From the NCBI GenBank assembly GCA_016787485.1, contig JAEUUL010000002.1, positions 1 through 51,817 of the forward strand: a DNA stretch of 51,817 nt. The letters are read 5' to 3'. Position 1 is the stretch's first letter, and each line of letters opens with the position of its first letter. The notes under the pieces are model-generated. The model saw nothing but the letters and a program-made list of their open reading frames with translations. It was not told the DNA's origin and did no database searches. This document shows, piece by piece, positions 16,073-24,758 of the stretch. This stretch comes from Bacteroidota bacterium (GTDB taxonomy: Bacteria; Bacteroidota; Bacteroidia; NS11-12g; UBA955). Position numbers and translations under genes: made by a program.

Positions 16073-17866
16073 TTATTTCTGTATCATCAGCCGGCTGCTG
16101 TAGAAGCCGCCGTTTGAAGCGATGCGTACCAGATACATACCACTCTGCATGTGCGAAATATCCAGGCTCATCACATTCATGCCTTTGGTTACAGACTGTG
16201 TTCCAAAGTCTTTAACAACGGCACCCGCCATATTCAGGATCTGGATTTTTACCTGCATAGATGTTTCACTGTCGAAATCAATCATGACGCTGCTGCTGGC
16301 AGGATTGGGAGAAATATTCACACCGCTGATAGTGTTCAGTGTTTTTACTGAGTTTACCACTCCGAAATCATTCAACCGGTCTAAGCTGAAGTTGGAACCG
16401 GAAAGGGCAGGAGAACCTGTAACGGGTTTGAAATCAGGCGCTGTGGGATTCTTGGGATCTACAAGGAGTGTGCCGGCAGTATAGGCAACTGGGTCTACGC
16501 GGTTGCTGTTGGTGCTGGCTTTAATCCAGTTGGAAAGGTGTTTCAGGTAAGCTGTATTGTTACTTGCAACCTCAGCCAGACCATTTGCAGTAGTGCTTGC
16601 GGGTCCGAAAGCAGAGGTTGTATTTACAATGATGTTGTTGCGGAACAGGTTGTTTTTGGGGAAACTGTAACCTGAGCTGGTGTCCATCACGCCAGCAGCT
16701 TTCAACGTGCTGTCACCGTCGAACATCACAAAGTTGCGGTATCCCATGAAAATGGAGTTTACGATGCTCAGGCGGCTGTTGCGGCGTATGCGTATACCGC
16801 GGCGGAATGCGTTCCTGGCAGTGGCACTCAGGGCTGAATAGGTAGAACCTACAGGTACCGGGCCCACCATGGTCACGTTGCTGAATACTGCGCTGGTAAG
16901 GGGCAGTTTACCACTTCCTCCGGCGTCATTGTCACTTTCGAAACCTTCGCTGGTGCTTGCGCCGGAAGGCAGGTTGTAAGAAAGGTCATAATATGAAGTG
17001 TCTTTATGGCCGATGGCGAATTGCACTGCACCACGGTAGCCGAAATCGGTATCGAAGTCGTCGTCTGTTCCGTTATAGGCAATCAGGTGTTTGCACAAAA
17101 CCGAGCCACCAAACCATTCGTATGAATCATCACCACTAAAGGCAACCTGTACATTGTCGATGACAGTTTTATTCCCTACTGAATTAAAAGTAAGACCATT
17201 GATTTCTTTATTTGGTTCAAAGGCAAATCCACCGAACTCGATGCGGCAATAAGTGATAGAACCACTGTTGTCGTCATCGGTGGTTCCGCCACCTTTGGCA
17301 AGGGTGTTGTCAAAAGATACGTTATTGAATCCTTCCAACTGAACATCGGTACCCTGGTTATTGGGCGATTTACCGCACAAAGCTATACCACCCCAGTCAC
17401 CACGGTCACGCCCGGTGTTTTTATAACTGGTAAATACCACCGGTTTGGCTTCAGTTCCATTGATGTGGATTTGTCCGCCACGTTCTACAACAACGGTAGC
17501 ATAGTTTTTGGGAGATGCAGTAATATCTGCTTTGCAGCGAATGAGTGTACCGGCAGGAATCACCAGATCACCGCCACTTTTAACAACGATAAGACCTTTC
17601 AGCAAATACACTTTGCTGGCATCCAGGGTCAGGGTGTTGGTAATGTTTAATGTGCCGGCAGCAGCGCCATTCAGGGTTGTGGTATCTGTCGGGTCTGCGT
17701 ACGTAGTGGTTTTGGGGGTCCAGTTGGTCCAGTTTTTGGTCCAGTCTTTGGATGCGTCTGCTTCCAGAGCACCAACATAGGATACCTGTTCAAACTTCCA
17801 CTGAGCCTGCAGACTGCTTGCCACCAGAGTAAGGGCAACCGCCACCATTTTTGTAATGTTTTTCAT
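16073..17866 (-). CDS. Secreted beta-helix-like protein with T9SS sorting domain
   Basis: 597 residues. Signal peptide (~1-21, ending SLQAQ). The middle (~85-440) has beta-helix-like rungs: LKGLIVVKSGGDLVIPAG, RGGQIHINGTEAKPVVFTS, DRGDWGGIALCGKSP, SYEWFGGSVLCKHLIAYNGT, DDDFDTDFGYRGAVQFAIG. The last ~85 residues are a T9SS type A domain (ISPNPASSS, SGMYLVRIASNG, SRLMIQK). Proteins of this kind are frequent in Bacteroidota next to a TonB-dependent receptor, and one lies upstream on the same strand (18628-21429), which suggests a shared role in binding or uptake of a substrate at the surface; that is inference. A divergent adenosyltransferase gene separates the two. Substrate unknown. Confidence 0.88.
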   Translation of the reverse strand: MKNITKMVAVALTLVASSLQAQWKFEQVSYVGALEADASKDWTKNWTNWTPKTTTYADPTDTTTLNGAAAGTLNITNTLTLDASKVYLLKGLIVVKSGGDLVIPAGTLIRCKADITASPKNYATVVVERGGQIHINGTEAKPVVFTSYKNTGRDRGDWGGIALCGKSPNNQGTDVQLEGFNNVSFDNTLAKGGGTTDDDNSGSITYCRIEFGGFAFEPNKEINGLTFNSVGNKTVIDNVQVAFSGDDSYEWFGGSVLCKHLIAYNGTDDDFDTDFGYRGAVQFAIGHKDTSYYDLSYNLPSGASTSEGFESDNDAGGSGKLPLTSAVFSNVTMVGPVPVGSTYSALSATARNAFRRGIRIRRNSRLSIVNSIFMGYRNFVMFDGDSTLKAAGVMDTSSGYSFPKNNLFRNNIIVNTTSAFGPASTTANGLAEVASNNTAYLKHLSNWIKASTNSNRVDPVAYTAGTLLVDPKNPTAPDFKPVTGSPALSGSNFSLDRLNDFGVVNSVKTLNTISGVNISPNPASSSVMIDFDSETSMQVKIQILNMAGAVVKDFGTQSVTKGMNVMSLDISHMQSGMYLVRIASNGGFYSSRLMIQK

Positions 17867-18006
17867 TGTGTGTTCGTCTCGTTTTTTTACAATTCAAATT
17901 ACCCCCGGCAGGGTTATCCGGATTTCTTTTTAGTGTTAATCCTCTGTTACTATTTGAACGGTGCCAAAACATTCTGCTAATAATGAGTGTTCTTAGAAAT
18001 TCTATT

Positions 18007-18014
18007 CATCTTTG
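18007..18014 (+). promoter_or_regulatory. Probable -7 promoter element (CATCTTTG) of the adenosyltransferase gene
   Basis: CATCTTTG differs from TAnnTTTG only at the first base and ends 12 nt before the ATG at 18027, the same geometry as metG in this window. It argues against an in-frame start at 18012. Confidence 0.4.
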
Positions 18015-18026
18015 CCCAATCATTCT

Positions 18027-18575
18027 ATGAAAATCTATACGCGTAAAGGCGACGACGGTAAAACCGGACTCATTGGAGGCGACCGGGTGAGCAAACACCA
18101 TATACGTGTAGAGAGTTATGGTACCGTAGACGAGCTGAACAGCCATCTGGGTCTGTTGCGAAGCCAGATTTCCGACCAGCCAACCCTTGCCGCCCTTGCA
18201 CAGATTCAGGACCGGTTATTTACGCTGGGTTCTTCACTGGCAAGTGCTCCGGGAAACAGAATGGTTCTGCCAGAATTGTATGATTCGGATATCGCCTTTC
18301 TGGAGTCAGAAATAGACCGGATGACCAGTAAACTGCCGGAATTGAAAAATTTTGTTTTACCGGGTGCCACCCAGCCCGGAGCCCAGGCTCATGTAGCGCG
18401 CTGTGTGTGCCGAAGGGCTGAAAGGATGGTGGCGTTTCTGGCAGATAATGAAACGCTGGAACCACTTATTCTCATTTACCTGAACAGGTTGAGTGACTAT
18501 CTTTTTACCACAGCCCGTTTTCTGGATCATGAGCTGGGTGGGACTGAAATAGCATGGAGTCCGCGCAGTAAATAA
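18027..18575 (+). CDS. pduO: PduO-type ATP:cob(I)alamin adenosyltransferase
   Basis: 182 residues starting MKIYTRKGDDGKTGL. It carries the PduO/MMAB-type motifs: the ATP-binding N-terminus (YTRKGDDGKTGLIGGDRVSK), ESYGTVDELNSHLG, and in the C-terminal helical bundle ARCVCRRAERMVAF and YLNRLSDYLFTTAR. It transfers the adenosyl group of ATP to cob(I)alamin, making adenosylcobalamin in the cytosol for enzymes such as methylmalonyl-CoA mutase. The residue after TGL is I-G-G rather than the common G-G-G. It is transcribed away from the T9SS protein gene and towards the TonB receptor gene. No cobalamin riboswitch was seen near it. Confidence 0.92.
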   Translation: MKIYTRKGDDGKTGLIGGDRVSKHHIRVESYGTVDELNSHLGLLRSQISDQPTLAALAQIQDRLFTLGSSLASAPGNRMVLPELYDSDIAFLESEIDRMTSKLPELKNFVLPGATQPGAQAHVARCVCRRAERMVAFLADNETLEPLILIYLNRLSDYLFTTARFLDHELGGTEIAWSPRSK

Positions 18576-18577
18576 AA

Positions 18578-18606
18578 AAATCCCGCATGGCAGGCCATAC
18601 GGGATT
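18578..18606 (-). terminator. Terminator of the TonB-dependent receptor gene
   Basis: ATCCCG / CGGGAT stem extended past one mismatch by ATGG / CCAT, 4-nt loop. The T tract (TTTTTTTA) is on the minus-strand side, 20 nt past the receptor stop, so it mainly serves that gene; it may also stop the adenosyltransferase transcript. Confidence 0.8.
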
Positions 18607-18627
18607 GAAAGTAAAAACAGGTTCTTC

Positions 18628-21429
18628 TCAGAACGTATAGCCGTAACTCAGAGTCACAGTTCTTCCATTGGTATACCGGAAAAGGGTGTTATCTCCTTTC
18701 TCAGTATATTTTTTGTTCGCATCCAGATCCTGGTAGAAAACGGTGCGTTGTGCCAGCAAATCACCGAATGTGATGCGCAGGTTTTGCATTTTGTTTTTGC
18801 CAAAGTTTTTACCAATTTGTAAATCCAGGATGGAACGTCCGTATTCATAAATGTCAGACCCAAAAGGCTGCACTGATTTGGGTACTCCGATATAGGCGAT
18901 ACGGCTTCCGATTTTGTTGAAATTCACATTGCAGATAATCCCGTTGTCCGGATTGTTGTAGTACAAACTCACATTTGCCACATAAGGGCTTTGTCCCTGC
19001 AGAGGGCGGTTTTCGACGCCGGTATTTGCTTTGAACTGCACTTTGCTGCGAATGATGGCCACGTTACTGTATAAAGACAAATGGTTGAAAAATTTGGGCA
19101 GACCAGCGCGTGAGATGAATCCGAGGTTCTTGCGCAGTTCGGCTTCAAATCCGGTTACTTCGGCCCGGCTCGCATTCTGATAGGTGAATGTGCGTATCAG
19201 GGCTTGGGAGGCATCAAGTGCAAACTCGATGGGGTTGATAATCCGCTTCGCGAATAGACCTACGGAAACCATGTCCTCTTTGCCCGGGAATACTTCAAAA
19301 CGCATATCCCAATTGTGCAGTTCGGCACGTTTCAGATTGGGATTGCCAAGGATTTCACTGTTCAGGTTAAAATTATAAAAGGCGAATGGAGCCAGTTCAC
19401 GCATTTCCGGGCGGTTTAACGTCTTGTAATACGAACCACGCAGTCCTATTTTGGAGGTAATCGGTGCAATGATGTTTACCGAAGGGAGCCAGTCGTTGTT
19501 TCGGGCTGGCTGTGCCATGGGTTTGCCGATTTTCTTAAAGAAATCATTGGTGAGTTTTTGCTCAAAACTCTCCATACGAACGCCGTAAATCACTTTCAGG
19601 TTTTGTGGTTTGCCTTTTACAAAAAACAGAGGGTAATGGTGCTCTGCCATGGCATAAGCTGCACGCAAATGGCTGCTGCCCTGATATTCGTCTTTGTCCT
19701 TGCCTGTGCGTTCAATCAGATAAATGCCAGAGGCTTTCATGCCGGCATCAGACAGGTCCTGCTCTGGCAATTGGCTGCTCAGAATGGGTTTTGTAGGCCC
19801 ATAGGTGAACTGTCGGCTGGTGAAGCTGCGGAATCTTTCCTGGGCAAATAAGCCCACTTTGAAATTGCTTACCAACATGCCTGTTTTCACAGATTTAAGG
19901 TAATCTACCGAAGCACTCAGTGTGTTTTCTTTCATGTCTGAGAAGAAGCGGCCACTGCTGGCATTGAAAAATTCGTTCAGGGTAAGAAACCGTTCTGTAC
20001 CTTCCAGTGTGGTATATTGTGCAATACGGAAGTCAGGAATCTGACGGTATGTGTTGCCGGCATTCACCAGCCAGGTCAGTGTTTCCTGATTTTTGCCAAG
20101 AATATGGGTACCATTCAGCTGGGTGCTAATCAGGCGGTTGAAATTAACCATGTTGCTGTACCCGTCTGTGGTTACCTGATTGTCATAGTCCGCTGTTCCT
20201 TTTCTCAGGGTGCTGCCGGCATCGTAGGTAAGTGTAAACAGGTTTTTCCAGTCTATGCGGTTGCTTTTATTCAGTTTCAGGCTCAGGTTTGCAATGCCAC
20301 CATTTTGTACATTGCTGGAGAACAATCGGTCGCTGTATGAACTGCGAAGGTGATTGTCACTCAAATCATTGCTGTTGATGAGTCCGTCGCTGTATTTCTG
20401 TGTGATGGCATAGTTCAGACTCAGCAGCAGGCCCAGTTCGCGGTCTTTACCCAGTTTGAAGGGAACACCTATCGAATAACTGAATCGGGGCGCCGGCAGG
20501 GATTTGATATTCCGCAAACTCCAGTCGTTGTTGAATTTTTTTGTTTCTGTGGCACTGTGTTCGGGATTTGCTGCGGTCAGGGTGCCATCCAGGTTAGGAA
20601 TCTGACGCTGACTTCCGGGTATGCCGAAGAGTTCGGTGGTCTGACTTCCGAATCCTTGTATGTCGCGGAAGGTGGTGATTGAATTGTACTGCATCCCGAA
20701 ATTGAGGTTTTGAGTCAGTTTCTCGGGAATGCTCTTTGTATTAATACGGATAATGCCTCCGCCGAAATCTCCGATCAAGTCAGGAGTGGCAGATTTGATC
20801 ACCATGATGTTGTCGAGCAGGCTTGCCGGAATAATGTCGAATGAAAATGCTTTGCGGTCGCTTTCCGTGCTTGGAAGGGGAGCCCCGTTCAGGTATCCCG
20901 CGTTATACCGGTCGAACATGCCTCTGATATTGGCAAACTTGCCATCCATGATTGTGGCGCCCGGTATGCGTTTAATGGCATCGGAAGTGGTGCGTACAGT
21001 GGTATTCTTCAGCTCTTCTGCACCAACCTGCTCTACCATGTTTACACTCAGCTGTTTGGCTTGAATAGATCCGGCAATGCTGTTGGTTTTCGCTTTTCGT
21101 GCTTTAAATACCTCAGCGGTTTTCATGGTGGAAATGGGAGACAGTACCGAAGAGATATAGGTCTCTTTTCCTGAATTGACTTCCACACTGTCGGTCTGTG
21201 GCTGGTAGCTCTTGGCATCCGTATAGATAATTTGCCGTCCGGCTGGCAATGTAAGTTTGTACCTGCCTTCCATGTCTGACCATACCGTGTCCGGCTGGCC
21301 CAGTGCATATATCTTTGCACCGGTAAGGTTTCTGCCGTCATTGCTTTGCACATGACCGATTACCAGCCCCTGTGCCTGCACTGTGACCGCAGAATACAAA
21401 AGGGTGAGGATGGTGAAAAATTGTTTCAT
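18628..21429 (-). CDS. TonB-dependent outer-membrane receptor with N-terminal carboxypeptidase-regulatory-like domain
   Basis: 933 residues. Signal peptide (~1-19, ending VQAQ); a CarboxypepD_reg-like beta-sandwich (~20-100: GLVIGHVQSNDGRNLTGAKI, WSDMEGRYKLTLPAG); plug domain (~105-235: TTVRTTSDAIKRIPGATIMDG, FANIRGMFDRYNAGYLNG, MVIKSATPDLIGDFGGG); and a 22-strand-type barrel ending in LSYGYTF with the terminal aromatic residue. It imports a substrate across the outer membrane using TonB energy. There is no SusD partner next to it, so it is not a canonical polysaccharide-utilisation pair. The only likely partner is the T9SS protein at 16073-17866. Substrate unknown; the neighbouring cobalamin enzyme makes B12 uptake thinkable, but there is no riboswitch to support it. 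Confidence 0.93.
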   Translation of the reverse strand: MKQFFTILTLLYSAVTVQAQGLVIGHVQSNDGRNLTGAKIYALGQPDTVWSDMEGRYKLTLPAGRQIIYTDAKSYQPQTDSVEVNSGKETYISSVLSPISTMKTAEVFKARKAKTNSIAGSIQAKQLSVNMVEQVGAEELKNTTVRTTSDAIKRIPGATIMDGKFANIRGMFDRYNAGYLNGAPLPSTESDRKAFSFDIIPASLLDNIMVIKSATPDLIGDFGGGIIRINTKSIPEKLTQNLNFGMQYNSITTFRDIQGFGSQTTELFGIPGSQRQIPNLDGTLTAANPEHSATETKKFNNDWSLRNIKSLPAPRFSYSIGVPFKLGKDRELGLLLSLNYAITQKYSDGLINSNDLSDNHLRSSYSDRLFSSNVQNGGIANLSLKLNKSNRIDWKNLFTLTYDAGSTLRKGTADYDNQVTTDGYSNMVNFNRLISTQLNGTHILGKNQETLTWLVNAGNTYRQIPDFRIAQYTTLEGTERFLTLNEFFNASSGRFFSDMKENTLSASVDYLKSVKTGMLVSNFKVGLFAQERFRSFTSRQFTYGPTKPILSSQLPEQDLSDAGMKASGIYLIERTGKDKDEYQGSSHLRAAYAMAEHHYPLFFVKGKPQNLKVIYGVRMESFEQKLTNDFFKKIGKPMAQPARNNDWLPSVNIIAPITSKIGLRGSYYKTLNRPEMRELAPFAFYNFNLNSEILGNPNLKRAELHNWDMRFEVFPGKEDMVSVGLFAKRIINPIEFALDASQALIRTFTYQNASRAEVTGFEAELRKNLGFISRAGLPKFFNHLSLYSNVAIIRSKVQFKANTGVENRPLQGQSPYVANVSLYYNNPDNGIICNVNFNKIGSRIAYIGVPKSVQPFGSDIYEYGRSILDLQIGKNFGKNKMQNLRITFGDLLAQRTVFYQDLDANKKYTEKGDNTLFRYTNGRTVTLSYGYTF

Positions 21430-21593
21430 CTGTTTGTTTTACTTTCAGGTGCGAAATAACCAGCGCACTGTTACCCCGTTTTTAAGGCCACTTTAAGATA
21501 TCGTAGCAAATGGGTAAGCGGAAATTAACAATTGCATAACATTCGGTGGGGTTTTTCTGCCGGAAGAAATTTGGAATTACCTTTACATATGAA

Positions 21594-22310
21594 ATGGGTT
21601 CTGTCTTCCTCCGGGCCGAATGGCGCAAACTAATGATGGCAAACTATGCCGTGGATCCAAACCTGCTTGAATCTTATATTCCACCGCATACAGAACTGGA
21701 TTTGTGGAATGGCAAGTGCTATGTGAGTCTCGTTGGGTTTATGTTCCAAAATACCCGGATACTTGGGGTGAAAATTCCGTTTCATGCAGACTTTGAAGAG
21801 GTGAACCTGCGGTTTTATGTTAAATATAATGATGGCAAAGTCTGGCACCGGGGAGTTGTATTTTTACGGGAGATAGTACCCAGGCCGGCTGTAACCCTGA
21901 TTGCCAACACCCTTTACGGTGAAAAATATGCGACACTGCGGATGCGGCATTTATGGGTAAAGCGGGAAGGTGAATTACAGGTGTTGTACGGTTGGAAGAA
22001 GCAAAAGTGGCATTCCATGTGTATTCAGGCGGAGCCGGTATTGTATCCGATAGAAGAAAATTCTGTGGAAGAATTCATCACAGAGCATTACAGGGGGTAT
22101 ACAAAATTAGCCGGTGGCAAAACTGCAGAATATGAGGTGGAACACCCGCGGTGGGAAGTCTATAAAACAAAGAGCTTTTCCATAGAAGTAGATTTTGGCA
22201 AAGTATATGGTACTGAATTCGATTTCCTGTCCGGGTCTGAACCAGATTCGGTATTGCTGGCCGAAGGTTCCCAAATCACAGTGCGTACCCGGAAGGTTCT
22301 GCAGAAATAA
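21594..22310 (+). CDS. DUF2071 (YqjF-like) family protein
   Basis: 238 residues from the ATG at 21594. It matches DUF2071/COG3361: FLRAEWRKLMMANYAVDP near the start, LDLWNGKCYVSLVGFMFQNT, VNLRFYVKYNDGKVWHRGVVF, EIVPRPAVTLIANTLYGEKY, and HYRGYTKLAGGKTAEYEVEH. The family adopts an acetoacetate-decarboxylase-like beta fold but its reaction is not established. No signal peptide or membrane segment. The start follows a TACCTTTA sequence (21578-21585) that resembles the -7 element; an in-frame GTG at 21546 would precede it. It converges on gpsA with a 21-nt gap. Confidence 0.85.
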   Translation: MGSVFLRAEWRKLMMANYAVDPNLLESYIPPHTELDLWNGKCYVSLVGFMFQNTRILGVKIPFHADFEEVNLRFYVKYNDGKVWHRGVVFLREIVPRPAVTLIANTLYGEKYATLRMRHLWVKREGELQVLYGWKKQKWHSMCIQAEPVLYPIEENSVEEFITEHYRGYTKLAGGKTAEYEVEHPRWEVYKTKSFSIEVDFGKVYGTEFDFLSGSEPDSVLLAEGSQITVRTRKVLQK

Positions 22311-22331
22311 GTATACAGGCTGAAGAATCTC

Positions 22332-23330
22332 TCAGCTCAGACCTGCGGCAAGCGCTGCAAAGACCACCCTTGCCGGAGCACCACCATATACCACTTCGTT
22401 TACTGCTGAAATGACGGGCAGGTCTATTCCCAGTTCCTGGCACATGCCGTGCACAGTGCTGGTGGCATAGTATCCTTCTGCAATCATATTCATCTCCAGT
22501 TGGGCACTTTGTACAGTATATCCTTTGCCCAGCATATTGCCAAAAGTGCGGTTGCGGCTGAATTGTGAGTAACAGGTGACCAGCAAGTCGCCCAGATAGG
22601 CGGCATTTTTCACATCACGGTGGGTCTCGTGCAGGGAATCGAGAAAGGTTTCCATTTCACGAAGCGCAGCACCTGCATAAACCGCCTGAAAATTGTCGCC
22701 ATAACCCAGTCCATGCGCAATACCGGCACCAATGGCATATATGTTTTTCAGTACTGCTGCATATTCTGCACCATACAGGTCGTTGTTGATTGTGGTATTG
22801 ATGTACCTGCAGCGGATGTTGCTTTCAATGCGAGATGCGAGATCCGTGCTCAGCGCACTGATGGTGAGGTAACTCAGTTTTTCCAGAGCCACTTCTTCTG
22901 CATGACAAGGGCCGGTAATCAACCCGATTTGTTCGGGAGCTATGTTGTGTTTCTGTTCCAGGTACCGTGCAATGACCAACCGGGTATTCGGGTCTATTCC
23001 CTTTACGGCAGAAACATAAATCTGTGAGGCGGGAAGTTCGGTATTCTTCAGCGCCAAATGCAGGAATGCAGAGGGAATGGCAAGGATAACAAGGTCAGAT
23101 TCGTCCAGTACGAATTGAATATCTGAACTCGGATATACTTTGTTAAGGTCCAGTTGCACCGCCGACAGGTAATTGGGGTTATGCCCGTATTGCCTAATCT
23201 CTGAAGCGTTTTCTTCATTGCGAATCCACCAGTTTACCCGGATATCGGGTTGCTCGGACACGATTTTTACAAGGGCGGTTGCCCAACTGCCACTTCCAAG
23301 TACTCCTATGCGCTTATAATATGCCTCCAC
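22332..23330 (-). CDS. gpsA: Glycerol-3-phosphate dehydrogenase [NAD(P)+]
   Basis: 332 residues from a GTG at 23330. Rossmann loop RIGVLGSGSWATAL at the N-terminus, VILAIPSAFL, the NAD/substrate segment SAVKGID, the family signature GLITGPCHAEEVA, then the C-terminal substrate domain with the catalytic-lysine region AAVLKNIYAIGAGIAHGLGYGDN and SRNRTFGNMLGKG. It reduces dihydroxyacetone phosphate to sn-glycerol 3-phosphate, the backbone of phospholipids, in the cytosol. There is no ATG before the Rossmann fold; candidates are GTG 23330 and TTG 23339. TTG 23339 lies inside an exact TACATTTG element (23337-23344), so GTG is preferred, 6 nt after the element. The start is less certain than the function. 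Confidence 0.93.
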   Translation of the reverse strand: MEAYYKRIGVLGSGSWATALVKIVSEQPDIRVNWWIRNEENASEIRQYGHNPNYLSAVQLDLNKVYPSSDIQFVLDESDLVILAIPSAFLHLALKNTELPASQIYVSAVKGIDPNTRLVIARYLEQKHNIAPEQIGLITGPCHAEEVALEKLSYLTISALSTDLASRIESNIRCRYINTTINNDLYGAEYAAVLKNIYAIGAGIAHGLGYGDNFQAVYAGAALREMETFLDSLHETHRDVKNAAYLGDLLVTCYSQFSRNRTFGNMLGKGYTVQSAQLEMNMIAEGYYATSTVHGMCQELGIDLPVISAVNEVVYGGAPARVVFAALAAGLS

Positions 23331-23336
23331 CGCCGG

Positions 23337-23344
23337 CAAATGTA
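23337..23344 (-). promoter_or_regulatory. -7 element TACATTTG placed 6 nt before the gpsA start
   Basis: Minus-strand TACATTTG, 6 nt, then GTG. Same sequence and same spacing as at the AlkD-like gene (15999-16006), implying a leaderless gpsA mRNA. Confidence 0.5.
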
Positions 23345-23376
23345 CAAAAGCCAGAGGGAGATGTAACAGGGAAGTT

Positions 23377-23826
23377 CTATCCCAGTATCTGGCTGCTGTG
23401 ATTGGCGGTATCCACTTTGTCTATGATTTCAGTGATGAGCCCTTTCTCATCCACCAGAAAGGTGGTGCGTGCAACGCCCATGTATTTGCGGCCGTACATG
23501 CTCTTTTCTACCCAAACTCCAAATTGCTCACACACACTGTGATCCTCGTCGGCAATCAGGTCAAAAGGCAGGTTGTATTTCTCTATGAATTTAATGTGTT
23601 TTTTAGGGCCATCCGGGCTCACTCCCAATACTGCGTAGCCTTGTTTTTGCAGGGTTTTATAATTGTCGCGCAGGTCGCAGGATTCTGCCGTGCAACCGGG
23701 TGTGTCGTCTTTGGGGTAAAAGTACAGAACCAGCTTTTTGCCGGCGAAGTCGGACAATGACACTCGGTTTCCGTTTTGAATGATTCCGGAAAAGTTAGGA
23801 CAGGGGTTTCCAGCTTGCAATTGCAT
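23377..23826 (-). CDS. bcp: Thioredoxin-dependent thiol peroxidase (Bcp-type peroxiredoxin)
   Basis: 149 residues, the usual Bcp length. LVLYFYPKDDTPGCTAESCDLRDNY contains the peroxidatic cysteine (PGCT, ~45) and the resolving cysteine five residues later (ESC, ~50), the pattern of atypical 2-Cys Bcp. VLGVSPDGPKKHIKFIEKYNLPFDLIADED, RTTFLVDEKG and the tail NHSSQIL complete the fold. It reduces H2O2 and alkyl hydroperoxides with thioredoxin in the cytosol. A TAAATTTG element (23831-23838) lies only 4 nt before the ATG, so the mRNA may be leaderless. A lipoprotein gene starts divergently 65 nt away. Confidence 0.95.
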   Translation of the reverse strand: MQLQAGNPCPNFSGIIQNGNRVSLSDFAGKKLVLYFYPKDDTPGCTAESCDLRDNYKTLQKQGYAVLGVSPDGPKKHIKFIEKYNLPFDLIADEDHSVCEQFGVWVEKSMYGRKYMGVARTTFLVDEKGLITEIIDKVDTANHSSQILG

Positions 23827-23830
23827 ACGG

Positions 23831-23838
23831 CAAATTTA
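23831..23838 (-). promoter_or_regulatory. -7 element TAAATTTG placed 4 nt before the bcp ATG
   Basis: Minus-strand TAAATTTG then CCGT then ATG. Exact consensus match with almost no room for a leader. Confidence 0.5.
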
Positions 23839-23891
23839 ACACAGGATGGACTCCGTTTGTTTTTCAATAACGGCAGAACTATTTTGCTGCT

Positions 23892-24368
23892 GTGAATAAG
23901 CTGTATCTTTTTCTGGTGCTGCCAATGATGTTGTTTGCCTGCAGTGGTGGTGGCGATGCACCGGTTGATCTGACTGCTGATACTGGCCGTGTACCTTTGC
24001 CAGACACGACAAAGCCGGTTACAGCTCCTTTGGTTGCCGATACTGCGCGGAAATCAAGCCATTTGTCGGGTGTTTTTGCCAGTGGCTCCCGCACACTGGA
24101 GATTCTCGATCTGGAGGAAGGGTGGCTGAAGGTGAATCTTTGCTTTGCTTCAGAAAAATGCATGATGCCCTGCATAATGGGAAAAGTGAAACGATCGGAT
24201 GAAGGGACTTACGAAGGGATTTTGCAGGATGACGCAGGCGGCTTGCAGGGTGAGAAAATTCCGGTAATTCTCAGCGCTACACCCTCCGGAGTGAGGGTGG
24301 CACATGGAAAAGGACCACAACCGGTTTTGGGTGCAAATTGCAGTTTTGCAGGTGAGTATTTAAAATAA
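23892..24368 (+). CDS. Hypothetical lipoprotein
   Basis: 158 residues from a GTG. The N-terminus is a lipoprotein signal: MNKLYLFLVLPMMLFAC with the lipobox LFAC followed by SGGG. A low-complexity Thr/Pro/Asp linker (~20-55) leads into a small beta-rich domain (~55-158) with LEILDLEEGWLKVNLCF, EKCMMPCIMGKVKRSDEGTYEG and GANCSFAGEYLK; four to five cysteines could form disulphides. The start is a GTG because it gives a complete signal peptide and no ATG upstream does. I do not recognise a family. It ends about 50 nt before arsR but has its own divergent position next to bcp, so a role in arsenic resistance is not implied. Confidence 0.75.
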   Translation: MNKLYLFLVLPMMLFACSGGGDAPVDLTADTGRVPLPDTTKPVTAPLVADTARKSSHLSGVFASGSRTLEILDLEEGWLKVNLCFASEKCMMPCIMGKVKRSDEGTYEGILQDDAGGLQGEKIPVILSATPSGVRVAHGKGPQPVLGANCSFAGEYLK

Positions 24369-24372
24369 AAGT

Positions 24373-24406
24373 TTGGCCTTTTGAAGTCTTATCGTATATT
24401 TGCGAT
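24373..24406 (+). promoter_or_regulatory. arsR promoter with superimposed palindromic ArsR operator
   Basis: A TTG (24373-24375), a 19-nt spacer and TATATTTG (24395-24402) give a complete Bacteroidota promoter, 14 nt before the arsR ATG at 24417. Exactly centred on the -7 element is the interrupted palindrome ATCGTATATTTGCGAT (24391-24406; form ATCG-N8-CGAT). Repressor bound here would cover the -7 element. The same form recurs at 24759-24774. Operator assignment is inferred from position and symmetry. Confidence 0.75.
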
Positions 24407-24416
24407 TAGATTTACG

Positions 24417-24749
24417 ATGGCATTTTCAAAAACAGAAGAATTCACAGTCATTGACAACCGCATCAGCCGTTATGCAAAAGCCTTGTCCCATCCGGCCAGA
24501 GTGGCTATTTTGAAATTGTTGCTGAAATCACAATCTTGTGTCTGTGGTGATATCGTGGAGGAGCTTCCGCTGTCGCAAAGCACGGTAAGTCAGCACTTGA
24601 AGGAGCTGAAGGAGTCCGGACTGATACAAGGTGAAATTGATGGCCCCCGCATTTGCTATTGCATCAATCAGAAAGCATGGGAGCAGGCCCGCAAAGATTT
24701 TGCAGGCCTGTTGTCTGTGGAGGTGCGAAATGCAGATTCCTGTTGTTAA
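24417..24749 (+). CDS. arsR: ArsR/SmtB family arsenic-responsive repressor
   Basis: 110 residues from the ATG at 24417. Winged helix-turn-helix: [18 protein letters not shown], then [20 protein letters not shown] with the metalloid-binding pair C41/C43 in the alpha-3 helix, then [21 protein letters not shown] (recognition helix and wing). It ends NADSCC, adding a cysteine pair. ArsR dimers repress the ars operon and release DNA when As(III) binds the cysteines. The start is fixed by the TATATTTG element; an in-frame TTG at 24381 is upstream of it. It is followed after 25 nt by arsM. The neighbouring palindromes are its likely targets. Confidence 0.95.
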   Translation: MAFSKTEEFTVIDNRISRYAKALSHPARVAILKLLLKSQSCVCGDIVEELPLSQSTVSQHLKELKESGLIQGEIDGPRICYCINQKAWEQARKDFAGLLSVEVRNADSCC

Positions 24750-24758
24750 ACCCAATTG

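Noticed and set aside
21430..21593. Possible cobalamin riboswitch before the TonB receptor, given the nearby adenosyltransferase
   Set aside because: I looked for a B12-box-like sequence on the minus strand and saw none; the region is short and AT-rich.
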